DNA from: Brucella pituitosa
GTDB taxonomy: Bacteria; Pseudomonadota; Alphaproteobacteria; Rhizobiales; Rhizobiaceae
Assembly: GCF_003049685.1 (NCBI RefSeq)
Contig: NZ_PYSY02000003.1
Location: 186,001-250,000 of the forward strand
Direction of reading: 5' to 3'
DNA: 64,000 nucleotides
Shown here: in pieces, positions 9,616 to 18,910 of the stretch
Position numbering within the stretch: position 1 is the stretch's first letter
Layout of the letters: the number at the start of each line of letters is the position of its first letter
Translations under genes and position numbers: made by a program
Notes under the pieces: generated by a model
What the model saw: only the letters and a program-made list of their open reading frames with translations
Told to the model about the DNA's origin: nothing
The model's database searches: none

Positions 9616-10100
9616 TCATAACACTATGTGTCTTGATGCCTGTGCAATTGTAGATGGTCGATGAGCAACGAGGATACGGCTAATCCTTAAAGCTGAAACA
9701 GCGGCATTAATGCGGTTTTCGTTCGCTTCATCAAGCGCACGTGTGGCTTCGTCGAGGAATAAGATTGAAGGCCGTCGGTAGAGAGCAGGTGCCAGAAATA
9801 ACCGCTGCTCTGCCCACCAGAAAGTGAACTCCCCATGTCGCCGATAAGTGAATTGTGGCGCATGGGCGTGGACATGATTTCATCACGCATCGCAACTATC
9901 TGGGCGCATTCCTCAATCCATGCCTGATCGGCGTCAGTATCGAAGCAGGAAATATTCTCCGCGATGGTTCCGGCAAACAGCTGATCATCCTGTAATACCG
10001 TGGCGATTTGCCTTCTGTAGTTCAGAAGCCCGTTTGTCTGATATCTGTATCCCCCAGAAGGATATGTCCTTCGCTTGGCTCAATCAGGCCCGCCATTCTA
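9616..10100 (-). pseudogene. Broken ATPase domain of a colicin-V-type ABC exporter
   Basis: Translating the minus strand in pieces gives the C-terminal nucleotide-binding domain of a peptidase-containing (CvaB/RaxB-like) exporter: LIEPSEGHILLGDTDI, then NYRRQIATVLQDDQLFAGTI, IGDMGSSLSGGQ, ALYRRPSILFLDEAT (Walker B) and RILVAHRPSTIAQA (H-loop), ending at a TGA at 9616. Two frameshifts break it, one after DTDIRQTG (near 10035) and one directly after the SGGQ signature (near 9812). The Walker A part, the membrane domain and the Cys-peptidase domain are absent. Intact relatives cleave double-glycine leaders and export bacteriocins. See also the interrupted leader gene at 34455-34485. Confidence 0.75.
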
Positions 10101-10380
10101 TAATAGGAAAAGTATTTACTGGAAATATATTTAGAATAATCCGTACGGAGATAATCCCAAGATCTAATTATGCAAGCACACCATCTGTACTTGTCTTATT
10201 AAACCAATCAATATTGCCATTAATGGGACTTATTATATATATTTATGGTAATTTCCGTATCAATTTCCTTCATTGCGGGCGTCTTTATGTATCGCTTAAT
10301 AGGGTTGTCTAGTCAAAAAAATGCGTATTCATGTGCAGATCGGACACCATTACCTTAAATATTAGATCTGACTGGTGGTG
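10101..10380. other. A+T-rich gene-less stretch
   Basis: This stretch lies between the broken exporter and the left end of the IS6-family element. No coding sequence is convincing on either strand. It is much richer in A+T than the surrounding DNA, consistent with foreign origin. Confidence 0.4.
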
Positions 10381-11061
10381 GGTAGTGTCGCAAAATTTTC
10401 ACTTCTGGTGAGTTCTGCTCCAGTCAGTGCATGTAATTGGGTGAGGCGGAAGCGGATGACGGTGGATTTCAAGGGCGAGCAGTTTCCTATCGTGACCTTC
10501 AGGAAATCCTGCAAGACTGCGGCCTATCCGTCGATCATGCGACCCTGAACTGATCGGTTGTCCGTTACTCACCGCAGATCGTCATACTGGCTCAGACGCC
10601 TAAGCGGCCCACGACCGGTTCGTAGCGTGTTGATGAAACTTATATAAAGATCAAAGGTAAATGGACCTATCTGTACCGAGCCATTGCAACCAATGGTGTT
10701 CCAGAGAAGGCCCTCATTGATAATGAGTGGAACCAATCTGGCTGGGCTGCAGGCCGTAAACACGATCCTGAAATTCACTGGAACGGATGCTATGATTGAA
10801 ATCCGGCAGATCAAGTATCTCAATAACGTCCTTGAGCAGGATAATCGGTTTATCAAACGGATCACCAAGCCGATGATGGGTTTTCAAGCCTCCCACTCCG
10901 TTTCAGCCACGCTCGCAGGGATTGAAATGGCTCACATGATCCGCAAAAACCAATTCGACAACGATAATCGCTCACCATTCCAAATCTTTGCGGAACTCGC
11001 AGCATAACTGCGTACAGAAATAACGACATTTCTACACGTCTCAAAACTTTGCGACGCTACC
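10381..11061 (+). mobile_element. Degenerate IS6-family insertion sequence
   Basis: The ends are inverted repeats of about 19 bp with two mismatches: GGTAGTGTCGCAAAATTTT at 10381-10399 and the complement of GGTAGCGTCGCAAAGTTTT at 11043-11061. This is the IS6/IS26-type terminus (G-rich start, then TGTTGCAAA-like core). A decayed transposase lies inside. The flanking octamers differ, so no target duplication survives. Confidence 0.75.
10456..11007 (+). pseudogene. IS6-family transposase, multiply broken
   Basis: Pieces in different frames match IS6-family transposases in order: MTVDFKGEQFP, SYRDLQEILQDCGLSVDHATLN, then VDETYIKIKGKWTYLYRAI (first catalytic Asp in DETY), SNGVPEK-like sequence, NLAGLQAVNTILKFTGTD, and finally EQDNRFIKRITKPMMGFQ and MAHMIRKNQF (the last catalytic Glu region), ending FAELAA. 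Frame changes, stops and deletions after LYRAI and after FKGEQFP make it inactive. The C-terminal part resembles the remnant at 44.9-45.3 kb. Confidence 0.8.
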
Positions 11062-11522
11062 GAGCGTGGCACGAGGAAAACAATAGCCGCAAATCAGCAA
11101 AGGTAGATGAACAAATACATCTTCGTAACGTGTTGTAGGATAATTTTGAAGTCATCTTAATTTGTGAGTCGCCTCTCGAATTTGTTCCACGGAAAACTGG
11201 AATGTTCCGGATTTTTGCGCTGAGCCTGTTGATCTGCATCACCTGATGACGGTTCAAAATAAGCCAAAACTCATGAGGTAAGCCCATCACCGAAATGGTG
11301 AAGGTGCAAAATGGTCATTGGCTAGCGCTCGGCATGGTCGACTGATTGTCAGTCAGAATCTTCGATACCGTCTGTCCAATAGAAATCAAGCATCTCAGTG
11401 CACTCCAAACAATAGACCGTATATCGCTTCGCAATTTCAAAATTACCGCGTGCCGCCCAAGATGTTGAGACTTGAAGACAGAACCGTAAAACCTGAAAGG
11501 TTTGGCAATCTCAAGGTTAGGT
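11062..11522. other. Gene-less stretch
   Basis: I see no supported gene, RNA or terminator between the IS6-family remnant and the MFS transporter gene. Short open frames here overlap on both strands without family features. Confidence 0.4.
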
Positions 11523-12989
11523 TTACACCTCTTGCAAGTCGCTCTCGTACTCTTTCTTGGTGTTTGGCACACAAAGGCAGGCTGGCACGATCAAAACAGC
11601 GATAAGCATCATCGCTACGAATGTTGCGTGCAGCGCATGTTGAAGCACCAACCGAAGCTCACGCTGATCAATCAACATCTCCGCACCATTCAGCAGGTCC
11701 CGCAGCTGGTCTGACGTAATCGCTTCGCCATGATTGGCATTGGCAAGACTATAGGTCAGTACTGCACCCAGAATGGCCGCTCCAAGCGTACTGCCCAAAT
11801 TGCGCGAGAAGACATTTGATGCCGTGGCGCTGCCGCGCTCCGACCAACTCACGCTATCCTGTGTCAGGATGAGCGCCCCAATGTTGAGCAGTCCCATGCC
11901 GAAGCCCATGACCAGGGAACCGATCCCAGCCAGTATGGCTGAACTTGACGGGGTCAGCATGACAAGAAGAGAGGTGCCAACCGGGATAAAAATGCTTCCG
12001 GCAATCATGATCGGGCGCAATCCGAACCGCAGAAACTGCCGTGATGCAATCGTGGCCCCGCAGGGCCAGCCCAGCAAAAGCATAGTTAGGGCAAATCCCG
12101 CGACTACAGGAGAACGGTCGAGGACTGTCTGTACATACATCGGCAGAAATGTCGTCAGTCCCATAATCGACATGCTGGCCAGAAAGACTGCCAGATTGGA
12201 GAAAGCGATAGGGCGTTTCAGCCACAGGTCCGGTGCGACCATGGGTTCCTTCGCCCGACGTTCCTGCCAGATGAAGGCAATCAGTGAAAGAGCAAAGAGA
12301 ATGAACGCGAGAATTCCCTCGAGCGAAACCGCGCGCTCCATCAGCGTGAGCGCAATCATCATGGAGGAAATCGAAACGGCGAAAAGTGCTGCCCCAAGCA
12401 CATCGATCGATACCGGCTTTGTCCGCTTCTCTTCATGCAGGAAGAGAAGAAAGCCCGATGCCGCCAGAATACCAACCGGCACATTAATCCAAAACACCCA
12501 AGCCCAGCTCAAGTTGTGAATGATTAGGCTACCAAGCAACGGGCCGACAACCGCTGATAATGCCCAGACACTGGCAAGATATCCCTGAACCTTGCTGCGC
12601 TGTGCCCCTGGAAAAAGATCCGCCACCACCGTCATGGCGGCGGGCTGAATCGCCCCTGCCCCGATGCCCTGCAACAATCGAAAGACAATCATCGAAGGCA
12701 TCGACCAAGCGAAGCCCGCCAGTATCGAAGCGGCAAGGAACAAGGCAATACCTGAAACAAGGACCGGTTTACGACCATAGATATCCGCAAGTTTTCCAAA
12801 CACAACGGTCGTCGCTGTCTGAGTCAAAAGAAATGACGAAAAAACCCAGGAATAAAGATTGAGTTGGCCCAGTTGCGCCGCAATCTGTGGCATTGCGGTC
12901 GACACAATCGTTACCTCGACGGCGATCATGGCCATGCTTGCCATAATCGCGGCGACAACAAGCCCGCGATGAGAATGTTTTTCTGTCAT
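11523..12989 (-). CDS. DHA2-type MFS transporter
   Basis: The 488-residue product has the 14 predicted membrane segments usual for DHA2-family drug/H+ antiporters. It carries motif A between TM2 and TM3 (GKLADIYGRKP), motif B-like RLLQGIGAGAIQPA in TM4 and motif C-like ALSAVVGPLLGS in TM5. The end (CVPNTKKEYESDLQEV) is a short cytoplasmic tail. It sits in the inner membrane and would export or exchange a small molecule using the proton gradient. It is the last gene of the minus-strand catabolic block, 64 bp after the thiolase, so it may handle a substrate or toxic intermediate of that pathway. Multidrug export is the family's default role. Confidence 0.9.
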   Translation of the reverse strand: MTEKHSHRGLVVAAIMASMAMIAVEVTIVSTAMPQIAAQLGQLNLYSWVFSSFLLTQTATTVVFGKLADIYGRKPVLVSGIALFLAASILAGFAWSMPSMIVFRLLQGIGAGAIQPAAMTVVADLFPGAQRSKVQGYLASVWALSAVVGPLLGSLIIHNLSWAWVFWINVPVGILAASGFLLFLHEEKRTKPVSIDVLGAALFAVSISSMMIALTLMERAVSLEGILAFILFALSLIAFIWQERRAKEPMVAPDLWLKRPIAFSNLAVFLASMSIMGLTTFLPMYVQTVLDRSPVVAGFALTMLLLGWPCGATIASRQFLRFGLRPIMIAGSIFIPVGTSLLVMLTPSSSAILAGIGSLVMGFGMGLLNIGALILTQDSVSWSERGSATASNVFSRNLGSTLGAAILGAVLTYSLANANHGEAITSDQLRDLLNGAEMLIDQRELRLVLQHALHATFVAMMLIAVLIVPACLCVPNTKKEYESDLQEV

Positions 12990-13053
12990 GGATTGCCTTC
13001 AGACCAGAACTGGTCGTCGTTGAGGAAAGCCTCCTCGCTTCCGACTTTGTTTC

Positions 13054-14235
13054 TTAGACCCGCTCGATCACCATCGCTATACCTTGCCCGCCACCAATAC
13101 ACATTGTTGCCAACCCATAACGGCCACCGATACGTTGCAGTTCATAGCAAAGCTTAATGAGGATGATGGCTCCCGACGCCCCTACCGGATGACCGAGAGC
13201 AATTGCACCACCATTCGGGTTGACCTTCTCTTCTGGAAATTCCAATTCCGCACTAACCGCACAGGCCTGCGCCGCAAACGCCTCGTTGGATTCGATAACG
13301 TCCATATCGGCTACGGTCAATTCTGCCCGCTGCAAAGCTTGACGGCTGGCTGGAACAGGCCCCATCCCCATGACCTCTGGAGCGACACCACCGAGGCCGG
13401 TTGCGACAATGCGGCCTAATGCCTTGACGCCATGGGCCTTAGCGACACTCTCCTCCATAAGTACCAGAGCCGCTGCAGCATCGTTGAGACCCGAAGCATT
13501 GCCCGGCGTTATGGTGCCATCTTTGCTAAAAGCAGGACGCAGCTTGGCCATATCCTCAAGGGAAACAATGCTGCGCACATGTTCATCCGTATCAAACAGT
13601 TTTTCTGTCCGACCGTTTTTGACGGTAATTGGCAGTATCTGACTGCTAAAGCGGCCATCTGCGATCGCCGCAGCCGCGCGGCGGTGCGATTCAACCGCGA
13701 AGGTATCCTGCTTTGCCCGATCTATACCAGACCGTTCGGCAATATTCTCGGCAGTCATGCCCATGTGACCATGACCGAAGGGGTCAGTCAAAGCGCCCAC
13801 CATCATGTCAATAGCCGTTACATCGCCCATCTTTTGACCGTTGCGCGCCTGCGTTAATAAATGGCCAGAGCGGCTCATGCTTTCTGCACCGCCAGCGAGC
13901 ACGATATCGGCTTTGCCGAGCTCAATCTGTTCGGCGGCGGAAACGACAGCCTGAAGGCCCGAACCGCACAAGCGATTCAAAGTCAACGCAGGTGAGGTGT
14001 GAGGAACCCCGGCACGAACCGCAACGACGCGCGAAATATACATATCCTCCGGTCTGGTATGAATGACATTGCCGAAGACTGTCTGCTCAACCTGATCGGG
14101 CTTGATGCCAGCACGCGTGATCGCTTCGCGAGCCACTGCGGCTCCCAGTTCACACGGAGGAATACCTGCAAGGGAGCCACCAAAATCTCCGATTGGCGTG
14201 CGAACCCCGGAAGCAATAACCACTGAACGTTTCAT
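13054..14235 (-). CDS. Acetyl-CoA acyltransferase (thiolase)
   Basis: A 393-residue type II thiolase. It has the acyl-accepting Cys in LNRLCGSGLQAV (near residue 88), NEAFAAQACAV, the catalytic His in ALGHPVGASGA and the second Cys in MCIGGGQG. It cleaves 3-oxoacyl-CoA to acetyl-CoA plus a shortened acyl-CoA, or condenses acetyl-CoA in reverse. I start at ATG 14235 (MKRSVVIASG) because GAGAAAG precedes it at good spacing; a TTG five codons upstream is an alternative. It is the final beta-oxidation step of this cluster and begins 11 bp after the etfA reading ends. Confidence 0.93.
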   Translation of the reverse strand: MKRSVVIASGVRTPIGDFGGSLAGIPPCELGAAVAREAITRAGIKPDQVEQTVFGNVIHTRPEDMYISRVVAVRAGVPHTSPALTLNRLCGSGLQAVVSAAEQIELGKADIVLAGGAESMSRSGHLLTQARNGQKMGDVTAIDMMVGALTDPFGHGHMGMTAENIAERSGIDRAKQDTFAVESHRRAAAAIADGRFSSQILPITVKNGRTEKLFDTDEHVRSIVSLEDMAKLRPAFSKDGTITPGNASGLNDAAAALVLMEESVAKAHGVKALGRIVATGLGGVAPEVMGMGPVPASRQALQRAELTVADMDVIESNEAFAAQACAVSAELEFPEEKVNPNGGAIALGHPVGASGAIILIKLCYELQRIGGRYGLATMCIGGGQGIAMVIERV

Positions 14236-14246
14236 GATGAACTTTC

Positions 14247-15174
14247 TCAAACCTTGTCAGCCATTTCAGGCAAAGCCTGGAATAAATCAGCAACCAACCC
14301 ATAATCAGCCACCTGGAAGATCGGTGCTTCTTCGTCCTTGTTGATCGCAACAATCACGCGGCTGTCTTTCATGCCCGCAAGATGCTGGATCGCACCCGAG
14401 ATGCCGACTGCAATGTAAAGATCCGGTGCAACCACCTTGCCGGTCTGGCCAACCTGCCAGTCGTTTGGCGCATAGCCCGCATCAACTGCCGCACGGCTGG
14501 CACCGACCGCAGCACCAAGCTTGTCAGCCACAGGCAGGATCACTTCCTGGAACTTTTCTGACGAACCAAGCGCACGGCCGCCCGAAATGATGATCTTGGC
14601 CGAAGTCAGTTCCGGACGATCACCGCCCGAAAGCGCGTTTTCAACGAAGCTCGACAGCGCCGGATCGCTCGCCGCATTCACGCTTTCAACCGAAGCCGAG
14701 CCGCCTTCGCCGGTGGCCTGGAACGAAGCGGTACGAACCGTGATGACCTTCTTGGCATCGGTCGATTGCACAGTCTGGATCGCATTGCCCGCATAGATCG
14801 GACGCTTGAACGTATCAGCGGACACCACTTCCATGATTTCCGACAACTGCATCACATCGAAGTGCTGCCACACGCGGCAGCACATTCTTGGCCGACGTGG
14901 TGGCTGGTGCAATGATCGTGTCGTAGTTTCCTGCGAGTTCAACGATGGCTGCAGCCAGTGGCTCAGCCAAACGATTTTCCAACGCATCGCTTTCAGCCAG
15001 CAGAACCTTGCGCACGCCAGAAAGCTTTGCAGCCGCATCAGCCGCAGCCTTTGCACCCTTGCCTGCAACCAGAATATCAACATCACCACCGATCTGAGCG
15101 GCGGCTGTCAGTGCCTTTGCGGTCTGATCGGAAAGGCTTGCATTGTCATGTTCGGCAATAAGAAGAATAGCCAT
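14247..15174 (-). pseudogene. etfA: Electron transfer flavoprotein alpha subunit, frameshifted
   Basis: Two overlapping frames together give a complete EtfA. Residues 1-105 (MAILLIAEHDN to NVLPRVAAL) read in one frame. The rest ([20 protein letters not shown] to the FAD-binding segment [38 protein letters not shown] and LPEMADKV) reads in another. The join lies at 14857-14862, where GCACTTCGATG is found but GCACTTCTCGATG is expected, a loss of one TC unit. As written, translation stops at 14815 after 119 residues. Intact EtfA binds FAD and passes electrons from acyl-CoA dehydrogenases to ETF-ubiquinone oxidoreductase. The rest of the sequence is undamaged, so this is either a very recent mutation or a sequencing or assembly error. 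Confidence 0.88.
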
Positions 15175-15195
15175 GTGTTTGTCCCTTCCGATTTC

Positions 15196-15942
15196 TTACA
15201 ATACGCCGTCGGCCTTGAGCTTCTCGACCAGTTCGGAGACCGAACCGACCTTCACGCCAGCCTTGCGGCCACCCGGCTCTTCGGTCTTCAGGACCTTGAG
15301 ACGCGGCGCAATATCAGCACCGAAATCGGCAGGCGACTTTTCATCAAGCGGCTTCTTCTTCGCCTTCATGATGTTTGGCAGCGATGCATAGCGCGGCTGG
15401 TTCAAACGAAGGTCAACCGTGACAATGGCAGGAAGCTTCACATCAATGGTCTGAAGACCGCCATCGACTTCACGCGTTACCTTGGCCGAACCGTCACCCA
15501 GTTCCACCTTCGAGGCAAACGTCGCCTGGCTCCAGTTGAGCAATGCGGACAACATCTGGCCGGTCTGGTTGGCATCGTCATCAATGGCCTGCTTGCCGAG
15601 GAAAACGAGATCCGGCTGTTCGGCCTCGACCACGCCCTTCAGCACCTTGGCAACGCCAAGCGGCTCAACGGTGTCATCGGTCTTCACGAGGATCGCACGA
15701 TCAGCACCCATGGCAAGGGCTGTGCGCAGCGTTTCCTGTGCCTGTGCCGGACCGACCGAAACCGCGATGATTTCCGTGACCTTGCCAGCTTCCTTCAGAC
15801 GGATCGCTTCTTCAACCGCAATCTCGTCAAAAGGGTTCATCGACATCTTCACGTTCGCAAGCTCAACGCCCGAACCATCTCCCTTAACACGGATCTTTAC
15901 GTTGTAATCTACAACCCGCTTTACTGCGACAAGGACTTTCAT
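15196..15942 (-). CDS. etfB: Electron transfer flavoprotein beta subunit
   Basis: The 248-residue product begins [20 protein letters not shown] and contains [16 protein letters not shown], the AMP-binding region [20 protein letters not shown] and the ETF-beta signature around [15 protein letters not shown]. It ends near the usual family length of about 250. With EtfA it forms the soluble FAD/AMP heterodimer that carries electrons from acyl-CoA dehydrogenases to the respiratory chain. It lies 21 bp upstream of etfA in the same operon and is intact, unlike its partner. Confidence 0.96.
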   Translation of the reverse strand: MKVLVAVKRVVDYNVKIRVKGDGSGVELANVKMSMNPFDEIAVEEAIRLKEAGKVTEIIAVSVGPAQAQETLRTALAMGADRAILVKTDDTVEPLGVAKVLKGVVEAEQPDLVFLGKQAIDDDANQTGQMLSALLNWSQATFASKVELGDGSAKVTREVDGGLQTIDVKLPAIVTVDLRLNQPRYASLPNIMKAKKKPLDEKSPADFGADIAPRLKVLKTEEPGGRKAGVKVGSVSELVEKLKADGVL

Positions 15943-16070
15943 TCCTTACTCCTTTGAATTTTTTCTGCCCCATTCCACCGGCACCAGACACAATCGGGAC
16001 CAACTGGACGGCTACCGTCTATGCGAACATCTCGCTCTGGTCTGGTTGATGAGAACTGGGGTAAATCACA

Positions 16071-17261
16071 TTAACATTCGATGATTTCTACAGCTTTGGC
16101 TGCAAGTGCAAAGGGCCCTTCGCGCCAGGAATAGCCAAGCTGCATAGCGGTATCGATTGCACTGGCATCCGATGCAATCTCAGACAGATGTGTCTCACAG
16201 TAGCTAATCAGCTTGCGCAACACCGAACGCGCATAGTTCCCGACGGGACCTTGTTCGCTGAGCAGTTCCTGCAGTTCCCTAGACAATTGTACCGGACGGG
16301 GGGCACGATAAAGCAATTTGTCTGTATCGAGCACTTCAAACTGTCCATCGGCCGTCTTGCGATAGAACCCGCCGCCCGCCTTGCGCCCAAACGATCCTTT
16401 CGCCAGCAACTCAGTGATGAGCGGATTGCCCGGCAGATTATAGATCTGCAAAGCATCATCTGTCGGCAGCGCCTGCATCAATCCGCCCCAGATGGTTGGC
16501 ACGAGGTCAATACCGATCAGATCGAGCAACCCGAAAACACCGGTCTTTGGAACACCGAGTACCGTCTGCACAGCGTCGGCGGTTTCGATATCCAGTCCAA
16601 AACGACAAGCTTCCGTAACCGACACTGCTATCCAGAAACAGCCGATACGGTTGGCAATAAAGCCAGGAGTGTCATGGCAATCAATCGGGGTTTTGCTCAG
16701 CAATATTCTGGCCGCTTGATGCAACCGATCGCGCAGTTCAGGCTCAGCCTGATCGTCGACAACAACTTCCAGAAGCGGCATCAGTCGCGGCGGATTGAAG
16801 AAATGCGTAATAGCAAAACGGCGTGCAAGACTGCTTTCCATACCCGCTACCATGTCATGACGGGGGATGGTCGATGTGTTCGATGAAAGAATTGCCGACG
16901 GTTTCAGACAGGGTGCGATTTTCCGGAACAACGCGCGTTTAACGTCGAGTTTTTCCACCACCGCCTCAATGACCCAGTCGGCATCCTGCAACCGGGCGAG
17001 ATGATCGTCAATATTGCCGGGACGTACTCGGGCTGCAGCGTCCGGCGTCGTGAACCCGCCCAATTTAAGCTGGCGGGAAATTCCGGTTTCCGCTGGTTCG
17101 ATACGGTTGTCGCCGCGGGCAATATCCAGCAGTTCAACCGCAATACCGGCATCGGCAAACTGCGCTGCAATACCCGCACCCATGGCGCCTGCTCCAATGA
17201 TCCCGACTTTCTTTATTCCGGTTGCCTCGGCACCCGCGACTTTTGCTATCAGATTCTGCAT
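16071..17261 (-). CDS. 3-hydroxyacyl-CoA dehydrogenase
   Basis: A 396-residue protein with an N-terminal NAD-binding motif (VGIIGAGAMGAGIAAQFADAG, residues ~19-39), the family segment DWVIEAVVEKLDVK, the catalytic region SSNTSTIP and HFFNPPRLMPLLEVV (active-site His and Asn), and two C-terminal dimerisation domains (TPGFIANRI, FGRKAGGGFY). It oxidises 3-hydroxyacyl-CoA to 3-oxoacyl-CoA with NAD+. At ~396 residues it is longer than the ~290-residue hydroxybutyryl-CoA enzyme and corresponds to the dehydrogenase half of FadJ-type proteins with a duplicated C-terminal domain. It starts 9 bp after the ThDP enzyme gene ends, so they are probably co-translated. Confidence 0.92.
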   Translation of the reverse strand: MQNLIAKVAGAEATGIKKVGIIGAGAMGAGIAAQFADAGIAVELLDIARGDNRIEPAETGISRQLKLGGFTTPDAAARVRPGNIDDHLARLQDADWVIEAVVEKLDVKRALFRKIAPCLKPSAILSSNTSTIPRHDMVAGMESSLARRFAITHFFNPPRLMPLLEVVVDDQAEPELRDRLHQAARILLSKTPIDCHDTPGFIANRIGCFWIAVSVTEACRFGLDIETADAVQTVLGVPKTGVFGLLDLIGIDLVPTIWGGLMQALPTDDALQIYNLPGNPLITELLAKGSFGRKAGGGFYRKTADGQFEVLDTDKLLYRAPRPVQLSRELQELLSEQGPVGNYARSVLRKLISYCETHLSEIASDASAIDTAMQLGYSWREGPFALAAKAVEIIEC

Positions 17262-17270
17262 GTCGTCATC

Positions 17271-18845
17271 TCAGTCCAGTCGTACATCAATGAGCACCGG
17301 CCCGTCCTCGGCCAGAGCTTTGCTCAAGGCTAAATCCAGTTCGCGATTGGTCGTCACCGTCACCGCCTCGACGCCAAAGCCCCGTGCAATCGATACCCAG
17401 TCAATTTCCGGGCGAACCAAGCTCATCATGTCGAGCGCTGTCGGGCCCGGTTCAGCACCAACCTTGGCATATTCTCCGAGCAGAATGGCGTAGGAGCGGT
17501 TGTCGAGCAACAATGTGGTGACGGGCAAGTTTTCGCGGGCCTGCGTCCACAATGCCTGTACCGTATAGGCGGCGGAACCATCAGCCTGCAAAGCGATGAC
17601 CCGTCGTCCCTTGTCGCCAACAGCTTCCGCCCCTATGGCAGCGCCCGTTGCTAGCGGCAGTCCTCCTCCGATTGCACCGCCTGTCACAGTCAGCCAATAA
17701 CATGGAGCAGCCAATGGCATGACCGCAGCAAAACCACCTCCTGAGGTCAGCGCCTCATTGACGATGATGCTGTTCTCCGGAATCTGACGCGCTACAATCT
17801 GGGCCAAAGAATTCGGCGTTACCGGACCATCCACCGGCACCTCGATCTCTCCATTCTGGATGGCGATGTCGCTTTCACGAGCCCCGAGCGCTGTGGCCAA
17901 AGCAGTCAACGCGCCCTTCGCGTCCTGATGAGCGGTCGTCAGAGTCAGAACCTCGGCATCGGCGCGATGCAGCAGGCTCGGCAGACCCGGATAGCGGAAG
18001 AAACCGACTGGCGGTGGGCAATTGACCAGCACAACCAGATCATAAGGGTCAAGACACTGTAGCGCTTCCGTTACCACATAAGGCACGGCTGGCAGCACCA
18101 GCCGTCCTTTGCCCTTCGGCATATTGGAAATAGTTGAACTTCCCATCAGTTCAGCGCCGGTTTGATCGGCGATGCCCTTAAGTAAAGGATGCAACTCTTC
18201 GACGACAGCCGGATTACCGAGAATGATGACAGCCTTGCGCCCAGATTTCAGTGCATCGGCAACTTGCATCACGACGGCCGGGTCAACTGGATATGGTCCT
18301 TCGACGCTTTCGAGTTCAGCCGTTTCACCTCCCTCGCTCCATGACACGTCCGCTGGCAGGACCAGAGAAGCGATCTGGCCATATCCATAAGCGGCCTCTT
18401 TCAAACCAGCCATGGCATCGGCACCGATCGATGCGGGTTCTGTGCCGAAGCGGTGCCATTCAGAACTACCACCTACGAGCGCTTCCACATCAGCGGTCAA
18501 CGGACTGTCATACGCAACATGATCGGTTGCGTGGTCGCCAACAATATTAAGCATGCCGCTGCCAGCACGACGAGCATTGTGAATATTGGCAATGCCATTG
18601 GCATAGCCCGGACCGCAATGCAGCAGTGTTACTGCCGGGCGCTGCGTGACGCGGAAATAGCCGTCAGCCATACCGGTCACCACATTCTCCTGTAAACCCA
18701 GCACGCACCGGATGCCGGGTATCCGATCGAGCGCCGCGACAAAATGCATTTCACTCGTGCCGGGATTGGCAAAGCAGGTATCTACCTTGGCGGCAACAAG
18801 ACTATGGACGAGCGCTTCCGCTCCAGTAAGATGCGGTCTGTTCAT
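17271..18845 (-). CDS. Thiamine-diphosphate-dependent enzyme, acetolactate synthase-like
   Basis: The 524-residue product has the three-domain ThDP fold: an N-terminal PYR domain (GAEALVHSLVAAKVD, with the conserved Glu in GLQENVVTGMADGY), a central domain (VIILGNPAVVEE) and a C-terminal PP domain whose Mg/ThDP-binding motif reads ALQADGSAAY followed by LLLDNRSYAIL. Relatives include acetolactate synthase, benzoylformate decarboxylase and ring-opening diketone hydrolases. No ilvN-type small subunit is present and the gene is embedded in a CoA-thioester pathway, so a catabolic 2-oxo-acid decarboxylase or C-C lyase is more likely than branched-chain amino acid synthesis. The substrate is unknown. 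Confidence 0.88.
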   Translation of the reverse strand: MNRPHLTGAEALVHSLVAAKVDTCFANPGTSEMHFVAALDRIPGIRCVLGLQENVVTGMADGYFRVTQRPAVTLLHCGPGYANGIANIHNARRAGSGMLNIVGDHATDHVAYDSPLTADVEALVGGSSEWHRFGTEPASIGADAMAGLKEAAYGYGQIASLVLPADVSWSEGGETAELESVEGPYPVDPAVVMQVADALKSGRKAVIILGNPAVVEELHPLLKGIADQTGAELMGSSTISNMPKGKGRLVLPAVPYVVTEALQCLDPYDLVVLVNCPPPVGFFRYPGLPSLLHRADAEVLTLTTAHQDAKGALTALATALGARESDIAIQNGEIEVPVDGPVTPNSLAQIVARQIPENSIIVNEALTSGGGFAAVMPLAAPCYWLTVTGGAIGGGLPLATGAAIGAEAVGDKGRRVIALQADGSAAYTVQALWTQARENLPVTTLLLDNRSYAILLGEYAKVGAEPGPTALDMMSLVRPEIDWVSIARGFGVEAVTVTTNRELDLALSKALAEDGPVLIDVRLD

Positions 18846-18910
18846 AATGTTTCCAGTCGGACTTGAGTGAACATGGCCGCCATACGAGGACGGCGGCCAG
18901 CGGCTTCATT

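Noticed and set aside
10381..11061. CRISPR-like or direct-repeat array near IS remnants
   Set aside because: No regularly spaced repeats were seen here or anywhere else in the window.
11773..12519. 248-codon plus-strand frame opposite the MFS gene
   Set aside because: It is a shadow of the transporter with low-complexity Arg/Ser content.
14806..15957. Long open frame on the plus strand opposite etfA/etfB
   Set aside because: It is a shadow of the etf genes; its translation has no family features.
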